From Clostridium beijerinckii (GTDB lineage Bacteria > Bacillota > Clostridia > Clostridiales > Clostridiaceae): a stretch of 64,000 nucleotides of DNA. Shown here one piece after another: positions 16,502 through 25,867 of this stretch. The translations under genes were made by a program, and so were the position numbers. Numbering within the stretch: the stretch's first letter is position 1; every line of letters starts with the position of its first letter. The stretch lies in the NCBI RefSeq assembly GCF_036699995.1, contig NZ_CP144906.1:2929001-2993000 (forward strand), in the 5' to 3' direction. The notes under the pieces are model-generated. The model saw nothing but the letters and a program-made list of their open reading frames with translations, was not told where the DNA came from and did no database searches.

Positions 16502-18184
16502 TTGAAATATAATGGTGCTGAAATAGTTATTAAATTATTAGAGAACGAAGGAGTAGAATATATATCAGGCATTCCAGGAGGATTTAATCTCCCACTTTAT
16601 GATGCTTTATATAAAAGCAAAAAAATCAAACATATATTAGCCCGTCACGAACAAGGCGCTGGATTTATTGCACAAGGCATTTCAAGAAGTACAAATAAAG
16701 TTGGGGTATGCTTTGCAACTTCTGGCCCTGGAGTAACTAATCTTTTAACTGCTATTGCAGATGCTAAACTTGATTCAATTCCTCTTGTTGCTATAACAGG
16801 TCAGGTTCCTCTATCAGCAATAGGTACTGATGCCTTTCAAGAAGTTGATGCTTATGGATTAACAATTCCAATTACTAAACACAATTTCTTAATTAGGAAC
16901 ATACATGAACTTTTTACAGTTATAAAAGAAGCTTTCAAAATAGCTTTAGAAGGAAGACCTGGACCAGTGCTTGTTGATATTCCTAAGAATATTCAGAATG
17001 AATTTATAGACTTAGAAGACTTTCCTTCTGAAATTGCATCTGAAAATCTACCAAAAAGAGAGCAAATAAAAAGCTCTACGCTTTATTGCATAGCTGAATT
17101 AATCAATGCTTCAAAGAAGCCTATAATTTATGCAGGTGGAGGTGTAGTTAATTCAAACGCTTCATCCAACTTATATAAAATTGCAAAGAAAAATAATATA
17201 CCAGTTTCTTTAAGTCTTATGGGACTTGGTGCTTTTCCTTGTGATGATGAATTGAGTATTGGAATGCTTGGAATGCATGGCGCACCATATACAAATTATC
17301 TTCTAAACGAAGCTGACTTAATTTTGGCCCTAGGAGTAAGGTTTGATGATAGAGCTACAGGTAATATAGAAAAGTTTTGTCCTAATGCTTCTATAATTCA
17401 TATTGATATTGATCCATCTGAAATAAATAAAGTTAAAACCAGTAGTTTATCTATGATCGCAAATGTTGATGACTTCTTAGAAGATATACTTCCACATATT
17501 GAAAGTAAAGGTCGAAATACTTGGAGGGAAAGAGTTAAATGCTTTAAATCTAAATATCCACTCCCTTCTTATAAAAACATACTGCATCCTGCTAATATAA
17601 TTCCTTTTGTAGGAAACATAGTTCCTAGTGATGCAGTTATTACTACTGATGTTGGGCAGCATCAAATGTGGGTAGCTCAAAGATACCCTTTTAAATTACC
17701 AAAGGCTTTACTAACTTCTAGTGGTCTTGGAACTATGGGATTTGGACTTCCAGTAGCTATAGGTGCTGCATTGGCCAATAAAGATAAGACTATAATTTCA
17801 TTCTGTGGTGATGGATCTATTTTAATGAATATTCAGGAACTAGCTACCCTTGCTGACTTTAATTTGAATATAAAAGTAATTATTTTGAATAATCATCATT
17901 TAGGACTAGTACGTCAGCAGCAACAGTTGTTTTATAATGAACACTATATAGCATCAAAATTTATATCAAACCCTAACTTCAAAATGATAGCAGAAGGCTT
18001 TGGAATACAATCTTGTGATTTAGGTAATGAGGAAAAACCTTTAGAAAAATTAAAAGAATTGTTAACTGTTGAGGGACCTTGTGTAATAAATATACCTATT
18101 GAGGAAACTGAAAATGTACTTCCAATGGTTCCTCCTGGTAAATCAAATATAGATATGATTGGTGGTGAAAATTTAAATGATTAA
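16502..18184 (+). CDS. ilvB: acetolactate synthase large subunit (IlvB)
   Basis: Thiamine-diphosphate enzyme that condenses two pyruvates, or pyruvate with 2-oxobutyrate, for valine, leucine and isoleucine. It has the catalytic-Glu block ARHEQGAGFIAQG, CFATSGPGVTN, the central FAD-domain motif GVRFDDRATG and the ThDP motif GDGSILMNIQEL...NN. The start is taken as TTG at 16502: AAGGAG lies eight bases upstream and the protein then begins (M)KYNGAEIV, as in its family; an in-frame GTG at 16493 overlaps the ribosome site. 560 residues. It overlaps the small-subunit gene by 8 bp and is controlled by a T-box. Confidence 0.96.
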   Translation: MKYNGAEIVIKLLENEGVEYISGIPGGFNLPLYDALYKSKKIKHILARHEQGAGFIAQGISRSTNKVGVCFATSGPGVTNLLTAIADAKLDSIPLVAITGQVPLSAIGTDAFQEVDAYGLTIPITKHNFLIRNIHELFTVIKEAFKIALEGRPGPVLVDIPKNIQNEFIDLEDFPSEIASENLPKREQIKSSTLYCIAELINASKKPIIYAGGGVVNSNASSNLYKIAKKNNIPVSLSLMGLGAFPCDDELSIGMLGMHGAPYTNYLLNEADLILALGVRFDDRATGNIEKFCPNASIIHIDIDPSEINKVKTSSLSMIANVDDFLEDILPHIESKGRNTWRERVKCFKSKYPLPSYKNILHPANIIPFVGNIVPSDAVITTDVGQHQMWVAQRYPFKLPKALLTSSGLGTMGFGLPVAIGAALANKDKTIISFCGDGSILMNIQELATLADFNLNIKVIILNNHHLGLVRQQQQLFYNEHYIASKFISNPNFKMIAEGFGIQSCDLGNEEKPLEKLKELLTVEGPCVINIPIEETENVLPMVPPGKSNIDMIGGENLND

Positions 18185-18482
18185 TACTAATTTTTATCTT
18201 ATAGAGCTACATGTTAGAAACCATTCTGGTGTTATGAGCCACATAACTGGGCTTTTTGCAAGACGAGCATTTAATTTAGAAGGAATTTTATGTGCACAAA
18301 TAGGTGATGGTTCTACAAGCAAAATGTATTTACTTGTTAAAAATGATTCTGTGCTTGATCAAATAATAAAGCAACTAGAAAAACTCTATGATGTTATTGA
18401 AGTTTCAGTACACCAAGATTATGATCAGTCTGTATTTGAAAACTTAAATAAAGTACTAAAACTTAAACAAGAGGATATTTGA
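18177..18482 (+). CDS. ilvN: acetolactate synthase small regulatory subunit (IlvN)
   Basis: A 101-residue ACT-domain protein: FYLIELHVRNHSGVMSHITG, then LFARRAFNLEGILCAQ, typical of IlvN/IlvH N-terminal domains, which bind valine and confer feedback inhibition on the large subunit. It is near the length of E. coli IlvN (96) and lacks the second domain of longer IlvH. Overlaps ilvB by eight bases, so both subunits are made from one mRNA. A strong stem-loop follows 63 bases later. No further branched-chain genes (ilvC, ilvD, leu) follow. Confidence 0.93.
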   Translation: MINTNFYLIELHVRNHSGVMSHITGLFARRAFNLEGILCAQIGDGSTSKMYLLVKNDSVLDQIIKQLEKLYDVIEVSVHQDYDQSVFENLNKVLKLKQEDI

Positions 18483-18545
18483 GATTTGATTCTATAACTT
18501 AAGCTTAGAATAGTAAATAAAACTTAGTTTTAATTCAGAAATAAA

Positions 18546-18589
18546 AATAAGGATAATAAACAATATCTCTACTGTTTATTATCCTTATT
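18546..18589. terminator. bidirectional stem-loop after ilvN
   Basis: A perfect 17-bp stem (18546-18562 with 18573-18589) and ten-base loop. The U-tract is better on the minus strand (TTTTTATTTC) than on the plus (AAATG), so it may stop both the ilv transcript and antisense reading. Confidence 0.65.
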
Positions 18590-18732
18590 AAATGAACCGC
18601 TCTATAAGAAAGTTTGTAATTATCTTGGGAGTATAATGTTAGCATTGTGTAAATTAATATTAACATAGTTTTAAAATTTATACAAGACTATTTTTATCTG
18701 CTTTATATACTATTTAAAAAAGATATTATATA

Positions 18733-18762
18733 AAAAGCTAATGTACATAAACATTAGCTTTT
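18733..18762. terminator. stem-loop between ilvN and the 49-aa gene
   Basis: AAAAGCTAATGT / ACATTAGCTTTT, a perfect 12-bp stem with a six-base loop. It has a T-run on the minus strand, where it would end the 49-aa gene transcript. Confidence 0.6.
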
Positions 18763-18870
18763 AAATCTTAGGTTATATATTAACTAATTTAGTTCTTCTA
18801 TTTCTATTTTAATTAAATGAACCTAATAAATACATACCCCAAAAAATAAAAATAGCTACTAATATTTAAT

Positions 18871-19020
18871 TTATTCACCTATTAATTCATTTTTAACATA
18901 TTCATTAATATTTTCTTCTTCGCCTTCAAATATTTCTGTCAAATGTAATATTATCTCTTGTTCATCTTCAGGAAGATATTTTATTGTTTCTTTGATTGTA
19001 TCTACATTTACATCTTTCAT
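18871..19020 (-). CDS. small acidic protein (49 aa)
   Basis: ATG 19018-19020 to TAA 18871-18873; ribosome site GGCGGTGAT. The peptide (MKDVNVDTIKETIKYLPEDE, then EGEEENINEYVKNELIGE) is highly acidic and mostly helical. It has no cysteine or membrane segment. Small acidic helical proteins of this kind are common in clostridia and include antitoxin-like partners, but no toxin gene is adjacent. Family unknown. Supported by the ribosome site, codon use and a hairpin downstream. Confidence 0.6.
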   Translation of the reverse strand: MKDVNVDTIKETIKYLPEDEQEIILHLTEIFEGEEENINEYVKNELIGE

Positions 19021-19544
19021 AAAATAAAATCACCGCCTTAATATTGTTTTATTTCTAAATCTCTTAGTACAGCTTTTTCATGTTTATATGTTACTATAAA
19101 TCTCTGTTTATTATCTTTAGATTATGTTAATAATTCCTTAATATAATATTACAAAGTGTTAAAATTTAAATTAGCTCGAAATTAGGGATAAACTTATTAT
19201 GCAAATAGCCATTGTATTTTCTCATTTGACATTATAACTTATTTTCTTGTAAATTATTGTCTTTATGTGAAAACAACTTCAAGTTTATATCAGTTATTTT
19301 TCTACATATTTGTTCATATAAAGTGCTTGTTCGAAAATAAGTAAGATATAAACTAATATATAAGAAACATTTATTTAATTATTCAATAAAACATTAAAAT
19401 TATTTCAATAAAGATAAATAATTGATTATATAATTAAATTGAATACTCTTATGTTTGTTGCTGTTTTCTAAATATGATAAGAAAATATCACAAACTCGAT
19501 TATAGAGACATTGATATTTTCACTACATAAATTTATATTAAATA
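19021..19544. other. A+T-rich intergenic region, no gene recognised
   Basis: 524 bp without a credible coding frame or RNA fold. It holds the promoter area of the 49-aa gene and the 3' flank of the YedZ-like gene; I found no repeat-family copy here. Confidence 0.5.
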
Positions 19545-20282
19545 TTAGTTGTTCATTTTACTTAATTTAAATGGTTTTGCTATATTGATTTCTTTGTTTT
19601 TTAATAACTTTAAACCCATATAGCTAATAAACACTATGGTGTAACTGCTTAACCTTACCCAATCTATTTCCTTTTCATTTAAAAGTATAAGTAAAACATG
19701 AAGATATGCTAAAAAGTAAAACAAATACGCCCATCTTTGAATCCTCTTCCATTGCTTTCCTTGCATTTTACGTCTTATTTTCTTAAATGAGGTAATAACT
19801 AATGGTATCATTATAATAAATCCAATGAGTCCAACTGCTATATAGCTTAAGTATAATACAGGAAACGAACCTTCATTAGTGATTTTAGGAAGCTTGAGTA
19901 TTATAAATCGAATAAAATATACTATTCCATGAGGTAACAGCATGATTGCACCTATAATTGCTAATTCTGCTCTAATGCTGCGTAATTTTTTTGTTATTGT
20001 CCATTTTTGATTTAAAGCTCCTGCATACATTACTAATATAAAAAATGATACTGATATCAATCCTCTTATTGAAGTTTTTTCAAGGGTTAGAATAACCCCT
20101 TCAAGCTTTGCGTTAGATGTTATTCGTAGTATTTCATAAAATGATGTAATTATCGCAATACCCGTTGCCAGCGAATAATAAAGATAATAATGCTTCTTAA
20201 TAGATGATGTTAAAAGTAATGATAAAATCGTTACTAGAATTAATGTGCAAATAAAGATCATATTTCTACTCCTTATAATCAC
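19545..20282 (-). CDS. YedZ/ferric-reductase-like transmembrane protein
   Basis: 245 residues with about seven hydrophobic segments. The core RGLISVSFFILVMYAGAL, SIRAELAIIGAIMLLPHGIVYF and RIQRWAYLFYFLAYLHVLLI resembles ferric-reductase-like or MsrQ/YedZ heme-binding membrane domains, with histidines in the LPHG and YLHV segments that could be heme ligands. In E. coli MsrQ passes electrons to the periplasmic methionine sulfoxide reductase MsrP; no msrP-like gene is adjacent here, so the partner is unknown. It is monocistronic, starting near an A/T-rich promoter region. The family call is moderately secure, the function is not. Confidence 0.7.
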   Translation of the reverse strand: MIIRSRNMIFICTLILVTILSLLLTSSIKKHYYLYYSLATGIAIITSFYEILRITSNAKLEGVILTLEKTSIRGLISVSFFILVMYAGALNQKWTITKKLRSIRAELAIIGAIMLLPHGIVYFIRFIILKLPKITNEGSFPVLYLSYIAVGLIGFIIMIPLVITSFKKIRRKMQGKQWKRIQRWAYLFYFLAYLHVLLILLNEKEIDWVRLSSYTIVFISYMGLKLLKNKEINIAKPFKLSKMNN

Positions 20283-20454
20283 TATTGATAATGAATATCA
20301 CTAACAATTATATTTTATCATGGCTATTACGTCAAGATTTAGCAATCTTTATTTTATCTGATGGCTAGGAAATAAAGTAGAATGAAATTATAATCACTTT
20401 TCTTATATATTGATTTAAATTAGGTATATGTTGGTGCACTATTACATTGAAAAA

Positions 20455-20483
20455 GAGATAACCATAATTATTATAGTTATCCC
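20455..20483 (-). terminator. terminator after the dehydratase remnant
   Basis: GGGATAAC / GTTATCTC stem followed by TTTTTC on the minus strand. It is a surviving terminator of the otherwise degraded gene at 20516-20682. Confidence 0.55.
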
Positions 20484-20515
20484 TTAATCTTATTTCCTAT
20501 ATAACTTATATTATT

Positions 20516-20682
20516 CTACCATTTAGCTTTTGTTCCATCATAATTTTTCCAATTTGGATTAGACCAGTTAAGACCTTCCATGGCAACTTATTTTACTTTA
20601 TCTTCATCAATAATAAGTCCTAGAGCTGGTTGTGTTAGCAAGTCTACAAAACCGTCTTTATATTGAATAAGGCCTTGCTATT
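20516..20682 (-). pseudogene. C-terminal remnant of an enolase-superfamily sugar-acid dehydratase
   Basis: The minus strand reads QGLIQYKDGFVDLLTQPALG, then LIIDEDKVK, an in-frame TAA, then VAMEGLNWSNPNWKNYDGTK and AKW before a stop. The pattern (D..V...T.PGLG..ID...V ... W.NP.W...DG..A.W) is the C-terminal end of D-galactonate dehydratase or a related mandelate-racemase-type enzyme. Everything upstream is missing and the piece has an internal stop, so it is a dead fragment left by a deletion. Its terminator persists. This suggests the lineage once had a galactonate or similar sugar-acid pathway here. Confidence 0.65.
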
Positions 20683-20780
20683 AAGTGAACACTATGTCTA
20701 AAGAAATATGTTTTATTTACTAGAAGCATAAAAAAGATATCTCAAATTAACAGAACTTTAATGATGGGAGAATATAAATA

Positions 20781-21479
20781 ATGTTTTTAAAAGTTGAAAA
20801 TTTAAGAAAAAGCTATAATACGGGTGATATAACTACTACTGTCTTAAAAGGTACCGATATAAGTTTAGATAAAAGTGAGATAGGAGTAATACTAGGGCCT
20901 TCTGGTTCTGGAAAATCAACACTTCTTAATATTATAGGAGGAATTGACAGATGTGATTCAGGTATTGTTTCAGTTGATAACATAGACATTACTAAACTAA
21001 ATGACAATAAGCTTACAGATTATAGGCGAGAAAATATCGGATTCATATTTCAATTTTACAATCTAATACCTAATCTTACAGTAGTTGAAAATATAGAAGT
21101 TGTTTCAAATATAAGCAAATCACCGCTTAATATTGACGAAGTACTGAAAGCTGTGGATATGCTTGATAAAAAGCATAGATTCCCAAGGGAACTTAGTGGC
21201 GGTGAGCAGCAAAGAGTTTCTATTGCAAGAGCTATAGTTAAAAATCCTACTCTTTTGCTGTGCGATGAACCAACAGGTGCCCTAGATTTTTCAACATCAA
21301 GAGAAATTTTAAAGCTTCTTCAAAAGGTAAACAAAGAGTTTGGCACAACAATACTTATGATAACTCATAACACTGCAATTAGTGCTATGGCCAATAAGGT
21401 TTATAGGGTTAGAAGCGGCGAAATTGTAGAGAGTACAGTTAACAGCATCGCAATGCCTGCAGAAAGGATTGAGTGGTAA
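20781..21479 (+). CDS. ABC transporter ATP-binding protein (MacB/LolD type)
   Basis: A 232-residue ATPase: Walker A GPSGSGKSTLLNIIGGID, Q-loop FIFQFYNLIPNLTVVEN, signature LSGGEQQRVSIARAI, Walker B LLLCDEPTGALD and the H-loop ITHN. The ILGPSGSGKST...LDKC-like pattern and DEPTGALD are typical of the MacB/LolD/FtsE class that partners FtsX-like permeases. It overlaps the permease start by about one base (TAATG), so the two form one exporter. In Firmicutes such pairs handle lantibiotics, cell-envelope stress or lipoproteins. No two-component system is adjacent. Confidence 0.93.
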   Translation: MFLKVENLRKSYNTGDITTTVLKGTDISLDKSEIGVILGPSGSGKSTLLNIIGGIDRCDSGIVSVDNIDITKLNDNKLTDYRRENIGFIFQFYNLIPNLTVVENIEVVSNISKSPLNIDEVLKAVDMLDKKHRFPRELSGGEQQRVSIARAIVKNPTLLLCDEPTGALDFSTSREILKLLQKVNKEFGTTILMITHNTAISAMANKVYRVRSGEIVESTVNSIAMPAERIEW

Positions 21480-23722
21480 TGATTATTAATAAAAAAATCA
21501 AACGAAACATGCTGGAAAGCAAATCACAATATATGGGCTCATTACTACTTATCGTTTTTAGCTGTCTGCTTTTTACAATGTTTAACTTGGTTTCGAGAAA
21601 TCTTACAAAACTATCTTCTTCCTTTGAAAAAGATTATAATCAAGAAGATTCAAGTTTTACAGCTATTCCAAGAATAAATAATATTAAAGCTCTGGAAACA
21701 AAATTTAATATGAGTATTGAGGAAACAAAGTCATTTGACTACTTGGTATCAGAAGATAAAACCCTAAGAATATTCAGTCAAAATAATGAGGTTAATATCC
21801 CTGCTATAATTCAAGGAAAAGCTCTAAATAGTGGTGAGATTCTAATAGATCCATCATATGGAAGAGCTAACAAATTAGATATTGGAGATAGCATAGAAAT
21901 TAATGATAGGAATTTTATAATATCAGGTTTTATGTCTCTTCCTAACTATATCTATCCCTTAAAAAGCGAATCAGACATAATGAATGATCCAAGCAACTTT
22001 GGAGTAGCTGTTATAAGTAAAGAGGACTTTAATAGTTTAAATAAAGGCAATGTTTCTTATTCAATAAGATTTAATGGCGATAGAAGTAATATAGATAGCA
22101 AGATATCAGAGTTTAAAGATTATCTAAGAAATGAAAATATTATTCTTCTCAGCTGGATGAATACAAGTGACAATCCAAGAATTACATATTTTACAGCAAA
22201 GCTTTCTGGCATTGATAAAATGAGTTCTTCCATGCCTATAGCTGTACTTCTTTTAACCTGCATATTAACTGGAATTGTTATGTATAGAATGTTAAAGAGA
22301 GAAGCTGTTGTTATAGGAACTCTTTATGCCTTGGGGTATAGAAAAAAAGAGATTATGAAGCATTATCTCCTATACCCAATAATCATTGCACTTGTAGGCG
22401 GTATCCTAGGAACTCTCCTTGGATTACTAGCCTTAAGACCTATGATGAACTATTATGTGTCATTCTTTAATATTCCAGTAGGCTCTTTAAGCTATGATAT
22501 AAGCTATATTATAGTAAGCATTTTACTTCCAATTTTCTTCTTAGTAATCTGCAGTTACTTTGTAGTTAATAAATCCCTAAAAAATTCACCAATACAGCTA
22601 ATGCGAGGTGGGGCTGAAAAGAATAAGATTGGTTTCTTAGAAAGAAAAGTAAACCTTGAAAGATTCAATTTTAATACTAAATTTAAAATACGTGAGCTCC
22701 TAAGAAGCATACCTAGAAGCATATTTCTGTTACTTGGCATAGTTATGTCAGCAATGCTGCTGCTCATGGGCTTTGCATCTAAGAGCTCAATGGACTCCTT
22801 ACTTAAAGAATCCTTTAATGAAGCCTTTAAGTATAATTATCATTATGTATTTAACTCTATCCAAAATGGTGAGCCAGAAAAAGGAGAACCTTTCTTGGAA
22901 ATGCCATTTTCAATGAAACATGATGATAAAACTAATTTTACAGTATATGGCGTAAGTACAGATTCTAAATATATTTCATTTAAGGATAGATCAGGTAATA
23001 TATTGGAACCTGATAGAATCATCGTTACAAGACCTTTAGCTGATAAGCTTAATATAGCGCCCAAAGATACATTAAAAGTAATTAATAGATTGGATTCAAA
23101 AGAATACAGCATAACAGTTGATAGCATTGCGGAAACGTTTGTAGGCCAATATATTTATATGCCATTAGACAGTCTTAATAGTATGATTGGCTTCCCTTCT
23201 GGAAGTTATATTGGATTATGGAGCACGGAAAAAATAGACATTCCAGAAAATAAACTTTTAACAATTGTAACTGTTGATGATATGAAAAAAGCCTTTGATA
23301 CAATGACAAAACCGCTCCAAGCAATAATAGGAAGTATAGCTTTCATATCCTTTATAATCGGGCTTATTGTAATATATGTTGTTACTTCTCTAACTATAGA
23401 GGAAAATAAAGATAATATTTCTCTTTTAAAGGTTTTAGGTTATAGAAAAAAAGAGATTTACTCATTAATTTTAAATAGTTCCAGGTTTATAGTTGTGCTT
23501 GGTTACATACTAGGAGTACCTCTCCTACTTGGTTCCTTAACTGCACTATTTAAATCAATGACAAAAGAAATGAGCATATCTTTTCCAGTAACACTTGATT
23601 ATATCTATATTATAATTGGTTTCGTCATAATATACTTAACTTTTGAACTCTCGAAATTACTTAGTAGGAAAAAGATAAACAAAATTTCAATGGCTGAAGC
23701 ATTGAAATCTAGAGTAGAATAA
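21479..23722 (+). CDS. FtsX-like ABC transporter permease
   Basis: 747 residues from the ATG at 21479 (an in-frame GTG six bases earlier is less likely). N-terminal membrane helix near residues 18-38, a large extracytoplasmic domain (about 40-250), a first FtsX module (about 255-400: VLLLTCILTGIVMYRML, ALGYRKKEIMKHYLLYPIII), a further helix near 415, a second external domain, and a second FtsX module (about 615-747: IAFISFIIGLIVIYVVTSL, VLGYRKKEIYSLI). The repeated LGYRKKEI coupling segments show the two halves. Works with the ATPase encoded just upstream, moving the substrate by a mechanotransmission-like mechanism. Substrate unknown. Confidence 0.9.
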   Translation: MIINKKIKRNMLESKSQYMGSLLLIVFSCLLFTMFNLVSRNLTKLSSSFEKDYNQEDSSFTAIPRINNIKALETKFNMSIEETKSFDYLVSEDKTLRIFSQNNEVNIPAIIQGKALNSGEILIDPSYGRANKLDIGDSIEINDRNFIISGFMSLPNYIYPLKSESDIMNDPSNFGVAVISKEDFNSLNKGNVSYSIRFNGDRSNIDSKISEFKDYLRNENIILLSWMNTSDNPRITYFTAKLSGIDKMSSSMPIAVLLLTCILTGIVMYRMLKREAVVIGTLYALGYRKKEIMKHYLLYPIIIALVGGILGTLLGLLALRPMMNYYVSFFNIPVGSLSYDISYIIVSILLPIFFLVICSYFVVNKSLKNSPIQLMRGGAEKNKIGFLERKVNLERFNFNTKFKIRELLRSIPRSIFLLLGIVMSAMLLLMGFASKSSMDSLLKESFNEAFKYNYHYVFNSIQNGEPEKGEPFLEMPFSMKHDDKTNFTVYGVSTDSKYISFKDRSGNILEPDRIIVTRPLADKLNIAPKDTLKVINRLDSKEYSITVDSIAETFVGQYIYMPLDSLNSMIGFPSGSYIGLWSTEKIDIPENKLLTIVTVDDMKKAFDTMTKPLQAIIGSIAFISFIIGLIVIYVVTSLTIEENKDNISLLKVLGYRKKEIYSLILNSSRFIVVLGYILGVPLLLGSLTALFKSMTKEMSISFPVTLDYIYIIIGFVIIYLTFELSKLLSRKKINKISMAEALKSRVE

Positions 23723-23768
23723 ACATAATAATATGCTTTTTTATATAGTATAGGTTATCAAAAGATAA

Positions 23769-23834
23769 GATGGTCTGTTACGCAGCTTCTAGAAAGATAA
23801 TTATAAAATTCTAGTAACTGATTAACAGACCATC
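23769..23834. terminator. nested inverted repeat between convergent genes
   Basis: A perfect 12-bp outer repeat (GATGGTCTGTTA / TAACAGACCATC) encloses an inner TTCTAGAA / TTCTAG pair. It sits between the converging permease and CoA-transferase genes and could act as a two-way terminator, although neither side has a clear T-run. Confidence 0.4.
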
Positions 23835-23894
23835 CCTGAATGCACGAAAGAAAGCTCATAGCAAGCAAGGATAGAAACAACTTTTACTTCAGAT

Positions 23895-24557
23895 TTATAT
23901 TTCCATTTCCTTAACATTATCAGCTATTATTAAATCGGCATCTGTTGTTTTCACCACTTCATCAACAGTTAAATCTGGTGCTACTTCTATTAGAACTAAT
24001 CCTTTATCTGTAACTTTCATAACCGCCTTATCTGTAATTATTAGATTAACACATTTGGCAGCCGATAAAGGTAATGTACATTTCTTCAATACTTTTGGAT
24101 TCCCTTTTTTATCATTATGGCTTAATGCAGCTATTACATATTTAGCTCCCACTAAAAGATCCATTGCGCCTCCCATACCAGGCGAAAAAACTCCAGGAAT
24201 TTGCCAATTTGCAATATTTCCTTCTTGATCTACCTCTAAAGCTCCTAATGCAGTTATGTCAACATGTCCACCTCTTATTATTGCAAAAGATAAATCCATA
24301 TCAAAGGTTGATGATCCTGGTAGTAAAGTGATTGGAGATCCACCTGAATTAGCTAGATCTGGGTCAGATTCTCCTATCTTTGGAGTTGCGCCAAACTTCA
24401 ATGCGCCATTTTCACATTGTAATGTTATTTCCATTCCTTTTGGTAAATAATTAGCCGCCATATTAGGTATACCAAATCCTAAATTAGCAACCATTCCTTC
24501 TTTAAACTCTTTTGCGATTCTTCTTGCAATTATCTCTTTACCATTCATCATTTTCAC
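23895..24557 (-). CDS. CoA-transferase subunit B (AtoA/CtfB type)
   Basis: 220 residues: MVANLGFGIPNMAANYLPKG, the catalytic-Glu motif QCENGALKFG (Glu forms the gamma-glutamyl-CoA thioester), GGSPITLLPGSSTFD, then VFSPGMGGAMDLLVGAKYV. Length and motifs match class I CoA-transferase beta subunits such as acetate/acetoacetate CoA-transferase. It moves CoA between acetate or butyrate and acetoacetyl-CoA or another acyl-CoA; the exact acyl group cannot be told from sequence. GTG 24557 is the longest start; ATG codons at +2 and +3 fit the ribosome site AGGGGTG as well. It begins two bases after the subunit A stop. Confidence 0.92.
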   Translation of the reverse strand: MKMMNGKEIIARRIAKEFKEGMVANLGFGIPNMAANYLPKGMEITLQCENGALKFGATPKIGESDPDLANSGGSPITLLPGSSTFDMDLSFAIIRGGHVDITALGALEVDQEGNIANWQIPGVFSPGMGGAMDLLVGAKYVIAALSHNDKKGNPKVLKKCTLPLSAAKCVNLIITDKAVMKVTDKGLVLIEVAPDLTVDEVVKTTDADLIIADNVKEMEI

Positions 24558-24559
24558 CC

Positions 24560-25276
24560 CTATCTCATTTTATTAGTTCTTATCCATAAATCTTCAAAAT
24601 ATTTTCTTCTATCTTCAAAAGAATCACCTTGAACTATTATATCTACTAATATACCCGGTGTTCCAACACTATCAGGAGGGATTTCGCCCACCTCAACGAT
24701 TTCATCCACTTCAGCTATAACTAAATCAGCAGCAAGTGCCATACTTGTATTTGTCCCTTTTGTTGTTCCTCTATATACAATATTTCCGAACTTATCAGCT
24801 TTATAGCCTTTAATTAATGCAACGTCTGCTTTTATAGCTGGAAATACTAAATATTCCCTTCCATCTACACTAAGTTTATCTCTTCCCTTCTCGATTTCTG
24901 TACCAAGTCCAGTTGGTGTTATAACTGCGCCAAGTCCAGCGCCACCAGCCCGTATACATTCAACTATGGTTCCCATAGGTATAAATTCTACTTCTAATGT
25001 GCCTGCATTATATTGTTCTTGTGCTTCAGGGCAAGTACCAATATGTGCCCCTACAAATTTTTTTATTTGTTTATTTGCTATGAGCTTACCAACATCATGA
25101 GTCTCTCCTGGTTGAGCTGATACAGCTTGAATAAGTGTAAGATCTTTAATATTTGTATTCGCTAGCGCGTCTATCATCTTTAATGGAGCACCCACTCCTA
25201 AAAAACCTGCTGTCATTATCTTCATGCCATCTTTAATATTTTTTACTGCTTCCTGTACTGTCTTAATCTTTGTCAT
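24560..25276 (-). CDS. CoA-transferase subunit A (AtoD/CtfA type)
   Basis: 238 residues starting MTKIKTVQEAVKNIKDGM; the family glycine motif appears as TAGFLGVGAPLKMIDAL and then GKLIANKQIKKFVGAHIGTC. It is the alpha subunit of a heteromeric class I CoA-transferase, with the active-site Glu supplied by the beta subunit encoded immediately downstream. The start at 25276 is favoured by GGAGGTG ten bases upstream; a longer frame to 25315 lacks a ribosome site. In acetone-forming clostridia ctfA-ctfB lies in the sol operon with adhE and adc; here the pair stands alone, so it is probably a paralogue of the solventogenic enzyme. Confidence 0.92.
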   Translation of the reverse strand: MTKIKTVQEAVKNIKDGMKIMTAGFLGVGAPLKMIDALANTNIKDLTLIQAVSAQPGETHDVGKLIANKQIKKFVGAHIGTCPEAQEQYNAGTLEVEFIPMGTIVECIRAGGAGLGAVITPTGLGTEIEKGRDKLSVDGREYLVFPAIKADVALIKGYKADKFGNIVYRGTTKGTNTSMALAADLVIAEVDEIVEVGEIPPDSVGTPGILVDIIVQGDSFEDRRKYFEDLWIRTNKMR

Positions 25277-25570
25277 TTCTCTATACACCTCCAGATTTTT
25301 ATAATATGCTATCAATTATTAAAGAAAGTTTATTATTTAAGAGCAATTATCCCTTTTAGAAATTTAGCTGTTATAATAATATTATTATTTATGAATTTAT
25401 ATTCCAACTAAATCCAAAAATCGAAAGCATAACGTCTAATAAGTTTTTATAAAATATTTTATAACATATGGAAGTATATAAGAATTACCATTTTCAATTT
25501 ATATAACATAATGCGTTATAAGTTTATTAAATAAAATAATTGATTTGAATTTTACTAAGCTCTTGAGTAA

Positions 25571-25619
25571 AAAAACAGATGTGAATTAGAATAATTTTTC
25601 CTAATTCACATCTGTTTTT
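25571..25619. terminator. strong bidirectional terminator
   Basis: A perfect 19-bp stem (25571-25589 with 25601-25619) and 11-base loop, with T-runs on both strands. It isolates the MidA-like transcript from the CoA-transferase promoter region. Confidence 0.85.
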
Positions 25620-25648
25620 ATAATGATCTTTTAATCCACTAAACCCGC

Positions 25649-25866
25649 ATGTTTCCAATAAATTATAAAAATTCACGGTTGTGCTTCCCACTTTTTCATA
25701 AATGAATATTGTTAACTTTTTTTATTGTTTTATTTAAAAAATGTTTCGTTTGAATACATTTTTGTTTAAAGATGTATTTATTTAAATCACTAAAACTCAT
25801 TTATTCTTAAAAAGTTTTAAAGGTTTATTGGAATGTTTTTAAGAAGAAATGAAGTTTAATTAAAAT
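25649..25866 (-). repeat. second dispersed repeat, downstream of the MidA-like gene
   Basis: Shares ATGTTTCCAATAAATT and TGTTAACTTTTTTTATT, and a looser A/T-rich 3' part (GTTTGAA, CTTTAAA-type blocks), with 61709-61866. This copy has about 45 extra bases (25665-25709) between the two blocks. In both places the element lies directly after the stop of a minus-strand gene. Confidence 0.45.
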
Positions 25867-25867
25867 T

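Noticed and set aside
20341..20780. Intact gene between the YedZ-like and ABC genes
   Set aside because: The only coding signal is the C-terminal dehydratase fragment with an in-frame stop.
23769..23834. Nested inverted repeat as an attachment site or small RNA
   Set aside because: Its position between convergent stops is enough to explain it as a terminator-like structure; no promoter or integrase supports anything more.
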